From Anaerolineae bacterium (GTDB lineage: Bacteria > Chloroflexota > Anaerolineae > Aggregatilineales > Phototrophicaceae), in NCBI GenBank assembly GCA_021296065.1, contig JAGWBD010000012.1, forward strand, positions 1 to 64,000: a stretch of DNA of 64,000 nucleotides. Direction: 5' to 3'. The position numbers were made by a program, and so were the translations under genes. The notes beneath the pieces are model-generated. The model worked only from the letters and a program-made list of their open reading frames with translations, was not told where the DNA came from and did not search any database. This document shows, piece after piece, positions 8,553 through 17,265 of this stretch (the first letter of the stretch is position 1; every line of letters begins with the position of its first letter).

Positions 8553-8574
8553 GGCCGTCCCCGGCAGCAACAGC

Positions 8575-8605
8575 GCGGGACGGGTCGCCCCATGACCCGT
8601 CCCGC
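8575..8605. other. Perfect 12-bp inverted repeat between SPFH and DnaJ-like genes
   Basis: GCGGGACGGGTC (8575-8586) and its exact complement (8594-8605) flank a 7-base loop. There is no T-run after it, so it is not a standard intrinsic terminator; an mRNA-stabilising or processing hairpin, or a protein site, is possible. Confidence 0.6.
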
Positions 8606-8636
8606 GTCAGCGACAGATTGATCGCGGAGATGAAGC

Positions 8637-9488
8637 ATGGAACGCGATCCCTACAAGGTGCTCGGCGTCAGCCGCAACGCCAGCGACGAAGACATCAAGA
8701 AGGCCTTCCGTCGCCTGGCCAAACGCTGGCATCCCGACGCCAACCCGGACAAACCACAGGCCGAGGCACGCTTCAAGGAAATCAGCAGCGCCTACGAAAT
8801 CCTTGAAGACCCCGAAAAACGCAAACTCTTCGATCGCTACGGCCACAACTTCGCCAATATCGCCGGCAACGGTTCCGCCGGCGCGGGCCAGGCACAAAAC
8901 TTTGACGACGCCACGCTGCAGGACATCCTCGAGGGCCTGTTTGGTAGCAGCGGCCGCGGCCAGGGTCGCGGCCGACCGTCCCGCGGGCAGCACGTCGAAC
9001 GGCCGCTGGTCATCAGCCTGCAGGAGGCCTGGAGCGGCGCCAGCCGTCGCATGCACCATCGCGGGCGCAGCATCGAAGTCACCATCCCGCGTGGCGCGCG
9101 CGATGGCACAAAGGTGCGCCTTGCCGGTGAGGGTGAGCAGAACCCCTTTGGCGGCCCGCCCGGCGATCTCTACCTGATCATTGACGTGCAGGATGACCCG
9201 AGCTTCAGCCGCGACGGCGACAACCTGGAGGTCGAGGTGCCGCTGGACATGTTCACCGCCCTGCTGGGCGGCGAGGTGGAAGTTCCTACCCTTTCCGGCA
9301 GCGTGCGCCTCAAGGTGCCGCCCGGCACCCAGTCCGGCCGGCGCTTCCGCCTCAGCGGACGCGGCATGCCCCTGCTGCGCAGAAAGGACCAGTTTGGCGA
9401 CCTGCTGGCGCGCGTCAATATCACCGTGCCCACCCGCCTGAACGCCGAACAGCGCCGCCTCGCCGAGCAACTGCGCGACAGCCTGTGA
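8637..9488 (+). CDS. DnaJ-class co-chaperone (CbpA-like, no zinc finger)
   Basis: A 283-residue type II J-protein. The J domain occupies about residues 4-66 with the HPD motif at 32-34 (RWHPDANPDKP), followed by a short G-rich linker and two beta-barrel C-terminal domains starting near residue 120 (VISLQEAWSGASRRM). The four CxxCxGxG zinc repeats of DnaJ are absent, as in CbpA. It would stimulate an Hsp70 ATPase and deliver substrates; a candidate partner Hsp70 is at 18197-20023. It is the first of four genes whose ends overlap (HtrA-like, then two acetyltransferases), which implies translational coupling. Confidence 0.93.
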   Translation: MERDPYKVLGVSRNASDEDIKKAFRRLAKRWHPDANPDKPQAEARFKEISSAYEILEDPEKRKLFDRYGHNFANIAGNGSAGAGQAQNFDDATLQDILEGLFGSSGRGQGRGRPSRGQHVERPLVISLQEAWSGASRRMHHRGRSIEVTIPRGARDGTKVRLAGEGEQNPFGGPPGDLYLIIDVQDDPSFSRDGDNLEVEVPLDMFTALLGGEVEVPTLSGSVRLKVPPGTQSGRRFRLSGRGMPLLRRKDQFGDLLARVNITVPTRLNAEQRRLAEQLRDSL

Positions 9489-10708
9489 GCGGCCCGCGCC
9501 GCGCCCTGATCGTTCTGCTGCTGCTGACCTGCGCCTGCCAGGCGATCGAGTTGCCGCTGCCAGCCAGTCCCGCGCCAACCCGCTCGCTGCCGACACCTGC
9601 GCCGGTGGCCGCTGCGCCGCTGCCAGCCGCCCGCAGCGACGCGGCTGTCGCTGACGACAACCTGCTGACCGCGCTCTACCAGCGCGTCGCGCCAGCCGTC
9701 GTCGCCATCTCCGTTTACGCGGCGCCGGAGGACAACGCAGGTCAGAAGCGCGGCTCCGGTTTCCTCATCGATGACCTGGGCCACGTCGTGACCAACGCGC
9801 ACGTCATCCGCGACGCCGCCCGCATCGAGCTGGTGTTTCACGACGGCCGCATCGCTCCGGCGACCCTGCGCGGCGCCGATGGCTACAGCGACCTGGCCCT
9901 GCTGCAGGTCGACGCGGCCGCCGTCGCCGGGTTGACTCCGTTGGCACTGGCCGACTCCAATACGCTGCGTCCCGGCCAGCGTATCATCGTCATCGGCAAT
10001 CCCTTCGGCCTGAGCAACTCGATTGCCCAGGGAATCATCGGCGCCACCGGACGACAGTTGCCGCCGGCCCTGCTGACGGACGCCGACTTGCCGCCCGATT
10101 TCAGCAACCCCGCCGTCCTCCAGCTGGACGCCCGCATCAACCCCGGCGATTCGGGTGGCCCCGTCCTCAATTCGGCTGGCGAGGTCATCGGCGTGGCCAC
10201 GGCCATTCGCAGCGCGACCGGCGCCCTTCAGGGGCCGGGCTTCGCCGTCCCGGCCAATACCCTGCGCCGCGTCGCGCCCGAACTCATTGAGCGCGGCAGC
10301 GTGCGCTACGCCTGGCTGGGGATTTCCACCCTGCGCGAAGAAGACGGCTTCAGCGTGGCCGCGCTGGTCGACGCCCTCGGCCTCACGACCAACAAGGGCG
10401 TGCTCATCGACCGCGTCCACGACGCTTCCCCGGCGCAACTGGCCGGCCTGCGCGGCGGCGCGGAGCGGGTCATGTTGCGGGGTGTGGAGGTCTGCGCAGG
10501 GGGCGACATCATCGTGGCCATCAACGGGCACTTTGTCAAAAACCTTGACGAGTTGCTCGCCTGGCTGGTCAGCTACGGCCACCCTGGCGACGAGGTGACC
10601 CTGCTCGTCGTGCGCGGCGCGGAAACGCTGGAACTGCCGCTGGCGTTGGGCGCGCGGCCACGGCCGGGCGATGGCCTGCCCCCCGCCGATTGCCCCGCCG
10701 GTCCATGA
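9485..10708 (+). CDS. HtrA/DegP-like S1C serine protease with PDZ domain
   Basis: A 407-residue envelope protease. A hydrophobic leader (about residues 6-16) ends in cysteines at 16 and 18, so it may be a lipoprotein or a secreted protein. The trypsin-like domain carries the triad His106 (VVTNAHVI), Asp136 (YSDLALL) and Ser223 (NPGDSGGPV). A PDZ domain follows from about residue 290 (GVLIDRVHDASPAQLAGL region). Members degrade or refold misfolded envelope proteins. The GTG start overlaps the stop of the DnaJ-like gene (GTGA) and the gene's own stop overlaps the next start (ATGA), so the chaperone and protease are probably made together. Confidence 0.93.
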   Translation: MSGPRRALIVLLLLTCACQAIELPLPASPAPTRSLPTPAPVAAAPLPAARSDAAVADDNLLTALYQRVAPAVVAISVYAAPEDNAGQKRGSGFLIDDLGHVVTNAHVIRDAARIELVFHDGRIAPATLRGADGYSDLALLQVDAAAVAGLTPLALADSNTLRPGQRIIVIGNPFGLSNSIAQGIIGATGRQLPPALLTDADLPPDFSNPAVLQLDARINPGDSGGPVLNSAGEVIGVATAIRSATGALQGPGFAVPANTLRRVAPELIERGSVRYAWLGISTLREEDGFSVAALVDALGLTTNKGVLIDRVHDASPAQLAGLRGGAERVMLRGVEVCAGGDIIVAINGHFVKNLDELLAWLVSYGHPGDEVTLLVVRGAETLELPLALGARPRPGDGLPPADCPAGP

Positions 10709-11253
10709 TCAACACCACGCTGGAAACGAAACGCCTTGTTCTGCGCCCGCTGCAAGCTGACGATGAGGCGGCCATCACGCGTTACGCCGGCGACCGGCGC
10801 ATCGCCGCCGGCAAACTGAGCATCCCCCACCCCCTGCCGCAGGACTGGACGCGGCGCTACATCCGCTATCACCTGCAGGCCATCGCCGCGCGCGAGGACT
10901 TCTGCCTGGCCCTGACGCGTCGACCGGAGCCAGGCCTCATCGGCGTGATCAACCTGTATCCACAATCCGAATCCATGGGCCAGGTCGGCTTCTGGACGGG
11001 CGTGCCCTGGTGGGGCAAGGGTTACATGACCGAGGCGCTGCGGGCTGTCCTCAGCTTCGCTTTCGAAGACCTTGCACTACAACGCGTGCACGCCTCCCAC
11101 TTCGGCACGAACCCCGCATCGGGCCGCGTCATGCAGAAGGCCGGCATGCGCCAGGAAGGACGCCTGCGGCAACACGTCCTGAAGGATGGCGTGCCGCAGG
11201 ACCTTGTCTGGCATGGCATGCTGCGCGAGGACTTCGAGAGCAACCATGCCTGA
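10705..11253 (+). CDS. GNAT-family N-acetyltransferase (RimJ/RimL-like), copy 1
   Basis: A 182-residue acetyltransferase. It opens with LETKRLVLRPLQADDE and has the long-branched RimJ/RimL layout, with VPWWGKGYMTEALRAVL around the acetyl-CoA binding turn and NPASGRVMQKAGMRQEG near the end. Such enzymes use acetyl-CoA to acetylate protein N-termini, antibiotics or small amines. I chose the ATG at 10705 because it overlaps the stop of the protease gene (ATGA); an upstream ATG at 10690 is inside that gene. Its close paralogue follows immediately. The substrate is unknown. Confidence 0.87.
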   Translation: MINTTLETKRLVLRPLQADDEAAITRYAGDRRIAAGKLSIPHPLPQDWTRRYIRYHLQAIAAREDFCLALTRRPEPGLIGVINLYPQSESMGQVGFWTGVPWWGKGYMTEALRAVLSFAFEDLALQRVHASHFGTNPASGRVMQKAGMRQEGRLRQHVLKDGVPQDLVWHGMLREDFESNHA

Positions 11254-11803
11254 GCTGCGGCGCCTGGAAACGAAGCGGCTGGTCCTGCGTCCCTTGCAAC
11301 TGGACGACGGGGCGACCATCGCCCGCCTCGCCGGCGACTGGCGCGTCGCATGGCCGATCCCCACCATTCCGCATCCCTACAGCCTGGGCAGGGCGCGCGA
11401 CTTCATTCGGGCTACGCGGCGCGGCGCGGCCGAAGGCAGCGAGGCCGTCTACGCCGTGACGCGCAAACCGGAACCGGCGCTCATCGGTATCATCAGCCTG
11501 CGCCCGCAGCAGGGCTTCATCGCGGAGACCGGTTACTGGATGGGCGTCGCCTATTGGGGGCAGGGATACATGACTGAAGCGCTGCGGGCCATCATCCGCC
11601 ACGCCTTCTGCGACCTGCATCTGCAGCGCATCTTCGCCTGGCATATCGGCCGCAACCCTGCTTCCGGCCGCGTCATGCAAAAGGCCGGCATGCGCCATGA
11701 AGCCCGTTTGCGCCAGCACGTCCTGCACCGTGGCGAGGTGGAGGACCAGGTCTACTACGGTCTGCTGCGCGATGAGTACCTGGACGCCGACGCGGGCTGC
11801 TAA
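11246..11803 (+). CDS. GNAT-family N-acetyltransferase (RimJ/RimL-like), copy 2
   Basis: A 185-residue paralogue of the preceding gene, sharing the opening LETKRLVLRPLQ and the block NPASGRVMQKAGMR almost exactly, so the pair arose by tandem duplication. The acetyl-CoA turn reads VAYWGQGYMTEALRAII. The ATG at 11246 overlaps the end of copy 1 by eight bases, consistent with coupled translation. It ends convergently with the NifU_N-like gene, overlapping by four bases. The two copies differ most in the first third after the opening motif, which could mean different substrates. Confidence 0.87.
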   Translation: MPELRRLETKRLVLRPLQLDDGATIARLAGDWRVAWPIPTIPHPYSLGRARDFIRATRRGAAEGSEAVYAVTRKPEPALIGIISLRPQQGFIAETGYWMGVAYWGQGYMTEALRAIIRHAFCDLHLQRIFAWHIGRNPASGRVMQKAGMRHEARLRQHVLHRGEVEDQVYYGLLRDEYLDADAGC

Positions 11804-12081
11804 AGAAAGAAATCGCGCAGGGCGGCGCGGACCGCGTCGACGATCTCTTCCTGCGTGTATTCCGGCAGGTAGCGGACCAACAGACTGTCCTCGCGGATGG
11901 TCAATTCGGCGATGCCGGGCACATTGTCGTAGAGCGTCTGCGCCATGGTCGAGCCGGTCTCGCCAGCCGCCTGGTCCGCATAGAACTCGCGGTCGGCCGC
12001 GGTCAGTTGCTGGTTGGTGTAAATCTCGACGAGGTCCGCCTGCTCGCCCGGCTCGCTCTCGACGGTGACGTACTCGGACAT
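11800..12081 (-). CDS. NifU/Nfu N-terminal-domain-like protein
   Basis: A 93-residue protein. The C-terminal half (MAQTLYDNVPGIAELTIRED, then RYLPEYTQEEIVDAVRAAL) matches the pattern of the Nfu/NifU N-terminal scaffold domain, a small alpha/beta module found with or without an iron-sulfur Nfu domain. No CxxC cysteine pair is present, so it is unlikely to hold a cluster itself. It follows the MOSC gene by one base on the same strand and is probably in the same transcript. The exact role is unknown. Confidence 0.62.
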   Translation of the reverse strand: MSEYVTVESEPGEQADLVEIYTNQQLTAADREFYADQAAGETGSTMAQTLYDNVPGIAELTIREDSLLVRYLPEYTQEEIVDAVRAALRDFFL

Positions 12082-12082
12082 G

Positions 12083-12541
12083 TCACAGGACCTGAACGCT
12101 GTCTCCCCGCGCGATGGCGCCGTCCCGCACCACCCGCGCCATCACGCCCAGACGCCCCGCCACCCGGGTCGCGGGCCGCCCCTGGATGGTCTCAAAGCGA
12201 TCGCAGCCGGTGCGCGCTTCAACCAGCTCGATCACCGCCTGCTCGCCAAGTTGCAGACGGGTGCCACTTGCCAGGGTTTCCAGCGGCTCGACCAGTCCGG
12301 CGATGACCAGTTGCTCACCCATCTCACCGGGCCCGGTGCGCAGGCCCTCGGCGCCCAGCGCATCCAGCGTTTCCCGCCCCATGACGTTAAGTTGACGTTT
12401 CGGATGGCGCCCCTTGCGGTCGCCGCGAATGCCGCCGCTGGTGACCAGGTCGGCGCGTTCCAGTTCCACGCGGGCGTAATGGTCGGCCGGTGCGGCCGGC
12501 ACGTCGGCGGGCCGATATACGATGCTGACGATTTGGGCCAT
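12083..12541 (-). CDS. MOSC-domain protein
   Basis: A 152-residue stand-alone MOSC domain (molybdenum-cofactor sulfurase C-terminal type). Family features are the short strand after MAQIVSIVYRP, the segment RQLNVMGRETLDAL, the GEQLVIAGL block, the LGEQAVIELVEARTGCDRF segment with the conserved cysteine, and the closing GVMARVVRDGAIARGDSVQV. MOSC proteins bind molybdenum cofactor or transfer sulfur to it. The start at 12541 is preceded by GGGAGGAA. Organisation with the NifU_N-like gene suggests a shared sulfur or metal-cofactor task (inference). Confidence 0.88.
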   Translation of the reverse strand: MAQIVSIVYRPADVPAAPADHYARVELERADLVTSGGIRGDRKGRHPKRQLNVMGRETLDALGAEGLRTGPGEMGEQLVIAGLVEPLETLASGTRLQLGEQAVIELVEARTGCDRFETIQGRPATRVAGRLGVMARVVRDGAIARGDSVQVL

Positions 12542-12573
12542 GGGTTCCTCCCTGCCTGGTTGACCGCATGCCA

Positions 12574-13698
12574 TCAGGGGATGACGCGCCGGTTCAACAT
12601 GTCACTGACGCTTTTGACGAGACGGCGCAATTCCAGTTCCATTTCCTCGCTGATGCCTTCCAGAATGGCCGCCTCACGGAAATGCTCGCGCGCCGCGCGC
12701 AATTGCTCCTGCCCGCTGCGCAATTCACTGAGTCCCTGACAAAGCCGGTCGCGCGCATCGCGGCTGGCCACGCTGGCGTAGGCCTCCGGAAAGTCGCGTC
12801 CCAAAGCGGCGCCGGCCTCCTGCACCGCTTCCAGAAACTGGTCCACGGTCGCCAGTTCATGAGCGGCGCCGCGCTGCAGCAGCGAGCGGATTCCCGGGCT
12901 CAGGGTGGGCTCCACGCCGAAATCCAGCTCACGTATGTCACTGTAGCGGCCCTCGACGTCGTTAAGCGTGCCGGGCTGCGGTCGCAAGGAACCCTGCCGT
13001 GGCGACAGGCCGGTGAACACCGGATACAGGATGCCCACGCACAGGTTGTGGATGTCCGTGCGGATTTGCTGCGGGGCGTCGATCACGCTTTCCAGCTGGC
13101 GTGAACTGTTGAAATCAATGACCTGCAGCCGCGTGCCGTCCCAGTAGACGTGTTCCAGCTTGTGGTCCAGGTAGACAATGTCCTGCTGATGCGCCAGACG
13201 TAGCATACTGGCAAATTGCAACGCCAGCGCGATGCCTTCCTCACTGGGCAGGCGTCGACGACTGCCCGACTGGTTGGGCTTCATCAGATAGAGCAGATTG
13301 CGCGTACGCGGCAGGTTGCGCAGCGCCAGCCAGGGACGCCAGCGCTTGTGCGAACGTTCCTCCAGCGCATCGACGAAAGCCTCGACGTTCAGGCCATGCG
13401 CGACGATTTCGCCACGATGCGGCTGATCGCCGTCGCTGTCGATGAAACCGCAATCCAGCAGGTCGACCGCCTGCGGGCTCTCGGCCAGCTTTTGCAGAAT
13501 CTGTGCCTCGTTGCCGAAGGCGCGGTACTCCCAGCGCGGGCGACCGTCGGGCGCCAGATGCTCGTTGCGCATCACCTTGAAGGCCACCGTCTCACCCGTC
13601 AGATGATTGCCGGCGTCCATGACGCGCGCGTAATGGCCGAGAGCAAAGGTGTCGATGAAATTGCCGATTCGATAGCGTGCCGTCAGCGATTCGCTCAT
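12574..13698 (-). CDS. Protein-kinase-like protein with diverged catalytic loops
   Basis: A 374-residue protein with a eukaryotic-type kinase fold: Lys41 in VAFKVM, a catalytic-loop equivalent VYLDHKLEHVYW (Asp178, Lys180) and a metal loop VIDFN (Asp195). HRD has become LDH, the usual asparagine of that loop is histidine, and DFG is DFN, so activity is uncertain though the key lysine and aspartates remain. The C-terminal 90 residues are predicted mostly helical and charged. No membrane segment is seen. It is divergent from the giant PBP-like gene at 13814, sharing the 115-base intergenic region. Confidence 0.7.
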   Translation of the reverse strand: MSESLTARYRIGNFIDTFALGHYARVMDAGNHLTGETVAFKVMRNEHLAPDGRPRWEYRAFGNEAQILQKLAESPQAVDLLDCGFIDSDGDQPHRGEIVAHGLNVEAFVDALEERSHKRWRPWLALRNLPRTRNLLYLMKPNQSGSRRRLPSEEGIALALQFASMLRLAHQQDIVYLDHKLEHVYWDGTRLQVIDFNSSRQLESVIDAPQQIRTDIHNLCVGILYPVFTGLSPRQGSLRPQPGTLNDVEGRYSDIRELDFGVEPTLSPGIRSLLQRGAAHELATVDQFLEAVQEAGAALGRDFPEAYASVASRDARDRLCQGLSELRSGQEQLRAAREHFREAAILEGISEEMELELRRLVKSVSDMLNRRVIP

Positions 13699-13751
13699 GG
13701 CTACAGTCTATCCCCTTTGCTGTATTCCTCACATGGTGAGACCGGCCCAGG

Positions 13752-13781
13752 TTGCAATTTGGCCCCTTCCGGGCTTAAAAT
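13752..13781 (+). promoter_or_regulatory. Candidate promoter for the PBP-like gene
   Basis: TTGCAA (13752-13757), an 18-base spacer, and TAAAAT (13776-13781) lie 33 bases before the ATG at 13814. An AAAGGA stretch follows but is rather far (about 18 bases) from the ATG. Confidence 0.4.
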
Positions 13782-13813
13782 ACGGCTCCCAAAGGAAAAC
13801 CCGGCCACGGCAA

Positions 13814-16800
13814 ATGCCCAACGAGAAAAACCCGGACGACGGCGCTTCCCGTCCCGACGGGGATGAACCCGCCAGCGCGCCGCGCCCCGAAGACACGCTC
13901 CCCGCCAGCGGTCCCGAGCCGCCCGCGTCGCCAGGCCCTGACGCCGGCGTCGAGGAACTGACCGCGCTGGTCGACGCCCTGGGCGACCCGGCTTCGCCTG
14001 CGGCGGATCTGCCCGCCCCGGAGGACACCCTGCCCGACTTGCCGGCATCGCTGCCGGAAGAAGACGACGCGTCGCCACATCCCGAAGGGGACGACGAACG
14101 CGCCGCCCGTTTTCGCGCCACCGAAGCCGAAGTGCGCAGCCTGCGTCAACGCAAACGTGATGGCCTGATCACGCAGGAGCAACTGCTGGAAGAGTTGCGG
14201 CGTCACATGATCGAGGATGAAGGCGTCTGGTGGATGCTGGGCGTCGAAACCGACACCTGGTACCGCTACGACGAGGTCGCCGGTGGCTGGGTCATTGCCT
14301 CGCCGCCGGCCCATGCGGGCGTTTCCCCTGGCAGCAGCATCGACATCCAGGAGGGTCTGGCCGGACCGGAAGAGACCCTGTCCGGCGCCATGCCGCCCGG
14401 CTTCGCACTTGAAGAGGAAGAGTTGCCGCGCACCGACACGCCGCTCTACGACGAAGAGGCGACCATCCCCGGCATGGCGGCCATCCACCAGGGCACGCTG
14501 CGCCTCAGCGAGGAAGAAGCGCCCCGGGCCAGCGTCCTCGCCGTCACCCGACCGGCGCAGCAACTGCGTGAGCGGCAGGCGCCGCGCACGCTGGTGCCGC
14601 CACCCCGCCCTGCCCCCGCCACGGCGCCTGGCCGCAACCTGCTGCCGCAACGCCTTTTGCTGCTGGCGGTACTGCTCGGCGGGGCCTTTCTGGTGCTCAT
14701 CGCGTTGACGGGGCTGGTCGTCCTGTTGCGCTACAACAGCATCGTCGGGCGTTACAGCGAGGAAATCGACGCGCTGGCCCAGGCGCAAACCGCCTTTCAG
14801 AGCCTGCGCATCCTTGATGGCAACGGTGAACTGCTGGCCGAACGTGACAGCGAGGACGGTCGGCGCGAGCCACGCGCCCTCGCTGATATCTCGCCATGGC
14901 TGATCGCGGCCGTCATCGGCGCGCAGGAGCCACAATTCTATGGCAGTTCCGATTTCAACCTGCCGCGCATCGCCAGCGACCTTTTCGGCAGCGCGCCCGG
15001 CGCGCCCGTCACCATCGCCCGGCGCCTGGCTGATCTGAGCATTCGCAATGAGGGCGTGGGCGCCGCTGCCCAGGCGCGACACCGCAACGTCGTCGCTGCC
15101 GAGCTGGCCCGCCGTTACGACCGCAACACCCTGCTTGAACGCTACCTGAACAAGGCCGAATTTGGCCCGCGCGTCTTCGGCGCCCAGGCGGCTGCCAAAT
15201 TCTGGTTCGGGCTGGACGCGAGCCAGTTACAGCCGGTCGAGTCGGCCCTGCTGGTCAGTTTTCTGACCCACCCGGGCGTCACGCCACTGGACGCGGCGAC
15301 GCGCGACGAGGCTTTCGTCAACGCCGACGCGCTGCTGCGCGATCTGGCCGGCTTGCACTGCCTCAACCTGCAACACGAGTCGACTCACCCGGATTTCGCG
15401 ACGCCTTTCTGCGCCCACCGCCAGCAGATCCTCGACGACCAGGGCAACTTCAGTCCCACCGTTAACCTGCAACGCGCCACCCTCGGCACGCGCGATTTCG
15501 CCGCGCCGGCCGCAGAGGCCGCCTGGCCGCACTTCAGCGCCCATGTCGTCGCCGAATTGCGCGCGCTTTACGGCGAGGACGCCTTCCGTAGCGGGGCAAC
15601 CGTTCACACGACGCTCGACCCGGTCATCCAGCAGGTCGCCGCCGACGCCCTGCGCGACCAGTTGCGCTCCAGCGCCATGAACCGCAACGTGCAGACCGGC
15701 GCGGTCAGCGTGGTGGACCCCGCCAGCGGCGGGTTGCTGGCCCTGGTCGGCGGAGACGGCGACCCGCAGACCATTCCCGGTTTCCAGGCGCCGGACGCAG
15801 CCCTCATGCCCCTGCTCTACGCCGCCGCGCTGGAAGGTGTCGGCGACCGCAACGGCAACGGTCAGCTGGACCATGAAGAGTACCTGACGGCGGCTTCCAT
15901 TCTCTGGGACGTGCCGGGCCAGGCGCCCAATCCCTTCTTCCCGCCCCTGCCGCACGCCAACCTGACCCGCGGCCCGGTCTCCCTGCGCAGCGCGCTGGCC
16001 AACGCCCTCAACATCCCCGCCGCGCGAGTCTGGGACTTCGTGACCCGTGAACGCTTTCTGGAAACGGCCGCCCGCCTCGGCCTGAAGACCTTTCAGACCG
16101 CGAGCGGTGAAGGCCTCGGCGACACGCCTGGCGAGACCGGCGTGCTGCTGCCGGAACTGATGCAGGCTTACAGCACGCTCGCCAATTACGGCCGCTTCCA
16201 GCCCCTGAGCGCCATCCGCGCCGTGACCCTGGCTGATGGCAGTGAAGTGCCGCGCGTGAACGCGCCTGACAGCGGCGACGTGCTGCACCCCGGAATCGCG
16301 CTGCTCGTCGGCAACCTGATGGCGGAGGACAGTGGCCGCAGCATCATCGGCGAGGACAGCCCCCTCAACCTGCCCGGTCACGAGGGCGCCATCGCCGCCA
16401 TCGCCAACACCACCCTCGGCTCGCGCGATCTCTGGGCCATGGGCTACAGCAACAACCTCGTCGTGGGCGTCTGGCTGGGCCGCCACGATGACCAGCCGAC
16501 CGCTTCCAGCGGCCTGCTGGAGGCCGCGCCGGTCTTCCGCCGCGTCATGCAGGCGGCCTTGCAGGGACGGCCGCAACCCACCCGCTTCTCCGGCGCGCAG
16601 GCCACGCTGGCGCTGGCGCCGGTCTGTCGCCTGAGCGGCGCCCTGCCGGATGCCAGCTGCCCGGGCGGACAACGCGACGAACTCTTCGTGCCGGGCTACC
16701 CGCCACCACCACCGGATCAGGGAGTCATCGTGTCACGCACGATTGACACCTGGAGCGGTCTGCTGGCCAATGAGTTTTGTCCGGAATTCCACAGCGAGCA

Positions 16801-17263
16801 GACCTTCCTGCGCCTGGAAGCGGAAGATCCGCTGATCACGGCCTGGCTGGGTTCGGCGGCCGGCCAAAACTTCCTGAGCGTCAACGGCCTTTCCGGCCTG
16901 CCCGCCAGCACAACACCAGGCGCCTCCTGCGATGTCTCCACGCGCCAGCCGACGCTGGAGTTACTCAACCCGCCCCACAACTCGGTCGTGCAGGGCAGCA
17001 TCACGGTCACCGGCACGGTGGCCGCGCAAAACATGGAACGATTCGAGCTTTCACTGGTCACGACCCGCGGCGCGCTGATCCAGCAGCTGGGCAACTGGGA
17101 GCAGCAGCGACCGGGCCAGGGCGAATCGCTGGTGGAATGGAACACGGCTGCCGTGCCCGATGGTCAGTACCTGCTGCGCCTGATCGCCCGCTCCATCGGC
17201 GGCGGCTACGCGCAGCGCGAGGCCTTCGTCGTTATCAGCAATGCCGCCGCGGCCGGCGGCTGA
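13814..17263 (+). CDS. Class A penicillin-binding-protein homologue with degenerate active sites
   Basis: A 1149-residue membrane-anchored protein. Order: acidic/proline-rich cytoplasmic region (1-100), a small domain around WWMLGVETDTWYRYD (about 110-165), a single membrane helix (279-306), a GT51 glycosyltransferase-like domain (about 350-500), a transpeptidase-like domain (about 600-930) and a C-terminal beta-sandwich (NPPHNSVVQGSITVTG onward). Many structural motifs align with PBP1a, e.g. LLERYLNKAEFG. The catalytic ones do not: the GT51 glutamate is Gln371 (IGAQEPQFY), the transpeptidase SxxK region reads DAALMP (661-666), SxN is ALN (731-733) and KTG is IAN. It may be a scaffold or regulator rather than a wall synthase. 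ATG 13814 is the first plausible start after a promoter. Confidence 0.82.
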   Translation: MPNEKNPDDGASRPDGDEPASAPRPEDTLPASGPEPPASPGPDAGVEELTALVDALGDPASPAADLPAPEDTLPDLPASLPEEDDASPHPEGDDERAARFRATEAEVRSLRQRKRDGLITQEQLLEELRRHMIEDEGVWWMLGVETDTWYRYDEVAGGWVIASPPAHAGVSPGSSIDIQEGLAGPEETLSGAMPPGFALEEEELPRTDTPLYDEEATIPGMAAIHQGTLRLSEEEAPRASVLAVTRPAQQLRERQAPRTLVPPPRPAPATAPGRNLLPQRLLLLAVLLGGAFLVLIALTGLVVLLRYNSIVGRYSEEIDALAQAQTAFQSLRILDGNGELLAERDSEDGRREPRALADISPWLIAAVIGAQEPQFYGSSDFNLPRIASDLFGSAPGAPVTIARRLADLSIRNEGVGAAAQARHRNVVAAELARRYDRNTLLERYLNKAEFGPRVFGAQAAAKFWFGLDASQLQPVESALLVSFLTHPGVTPLDAATRDEAFVNADALLRDLAGLHCLNLQHESTHPDFATPFCAHRQQILDDQGNFSPTVNLQRATLGTRDFAAPAAEAAWPHFSAHVVAELRALYGEDAFRSGATVHTTLDPVIQQVAADALRDQLRSSAMNRNVQTGAVSVVDPASGGLLALVGGDGDPQTIPGFQAPDAALMPLLYAAALEGVGDRNGNGQLDHEEYLTAASILWDVPGQAPNPFFPPLPHANLTRGPVSLRSALANALNIPAARVWDFVTRERFLETAARLGLKTFQTASGEGLGDTPGETGVLLPELMQAYSTLANYGRFQPLSAIRAVTLADGSEVPRVNAPDSGDVLHPGIALLVGNLMAEDSGRSIIGEDSPLNLPGHEGAIAAIANTTLGSRDLWAMGYSNNLVVGVWLGRHDDQPTASSGLLEAAPVFRRVMQAALQGRPQPTRFSGAQATLALAPVCRLSGALPDASCPGGQRDELFVPGYPPPPPDQGVIVSRTIDTWSGLLANEFCPEFHSEQTFLRLEAEDPLITAWLGSAAGQNFLSVNGLSGLPASTTPGASCDVSTRQPTLELLNPPHNSVVQGSITVTGTVAAQNMERFELSLVTTRGALIQQLGNWEQQRPGQGESLVEWNTAAVPDGQYLLRLIARSIGGGYAQREAFVVISNAAAAGG

Positions 17264-17265
17264 AC

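Noticed and set aside
8575-8605. Intrinsic terminator after the SPFH gene
   Set aside because: The stem is perfect but no T-run follows.
15227-16672. 481-codon minus-strand frame inside the PBP-like gene
   Set aside because: Antisense shadow; the opposite strand has clear domain structure throughout.
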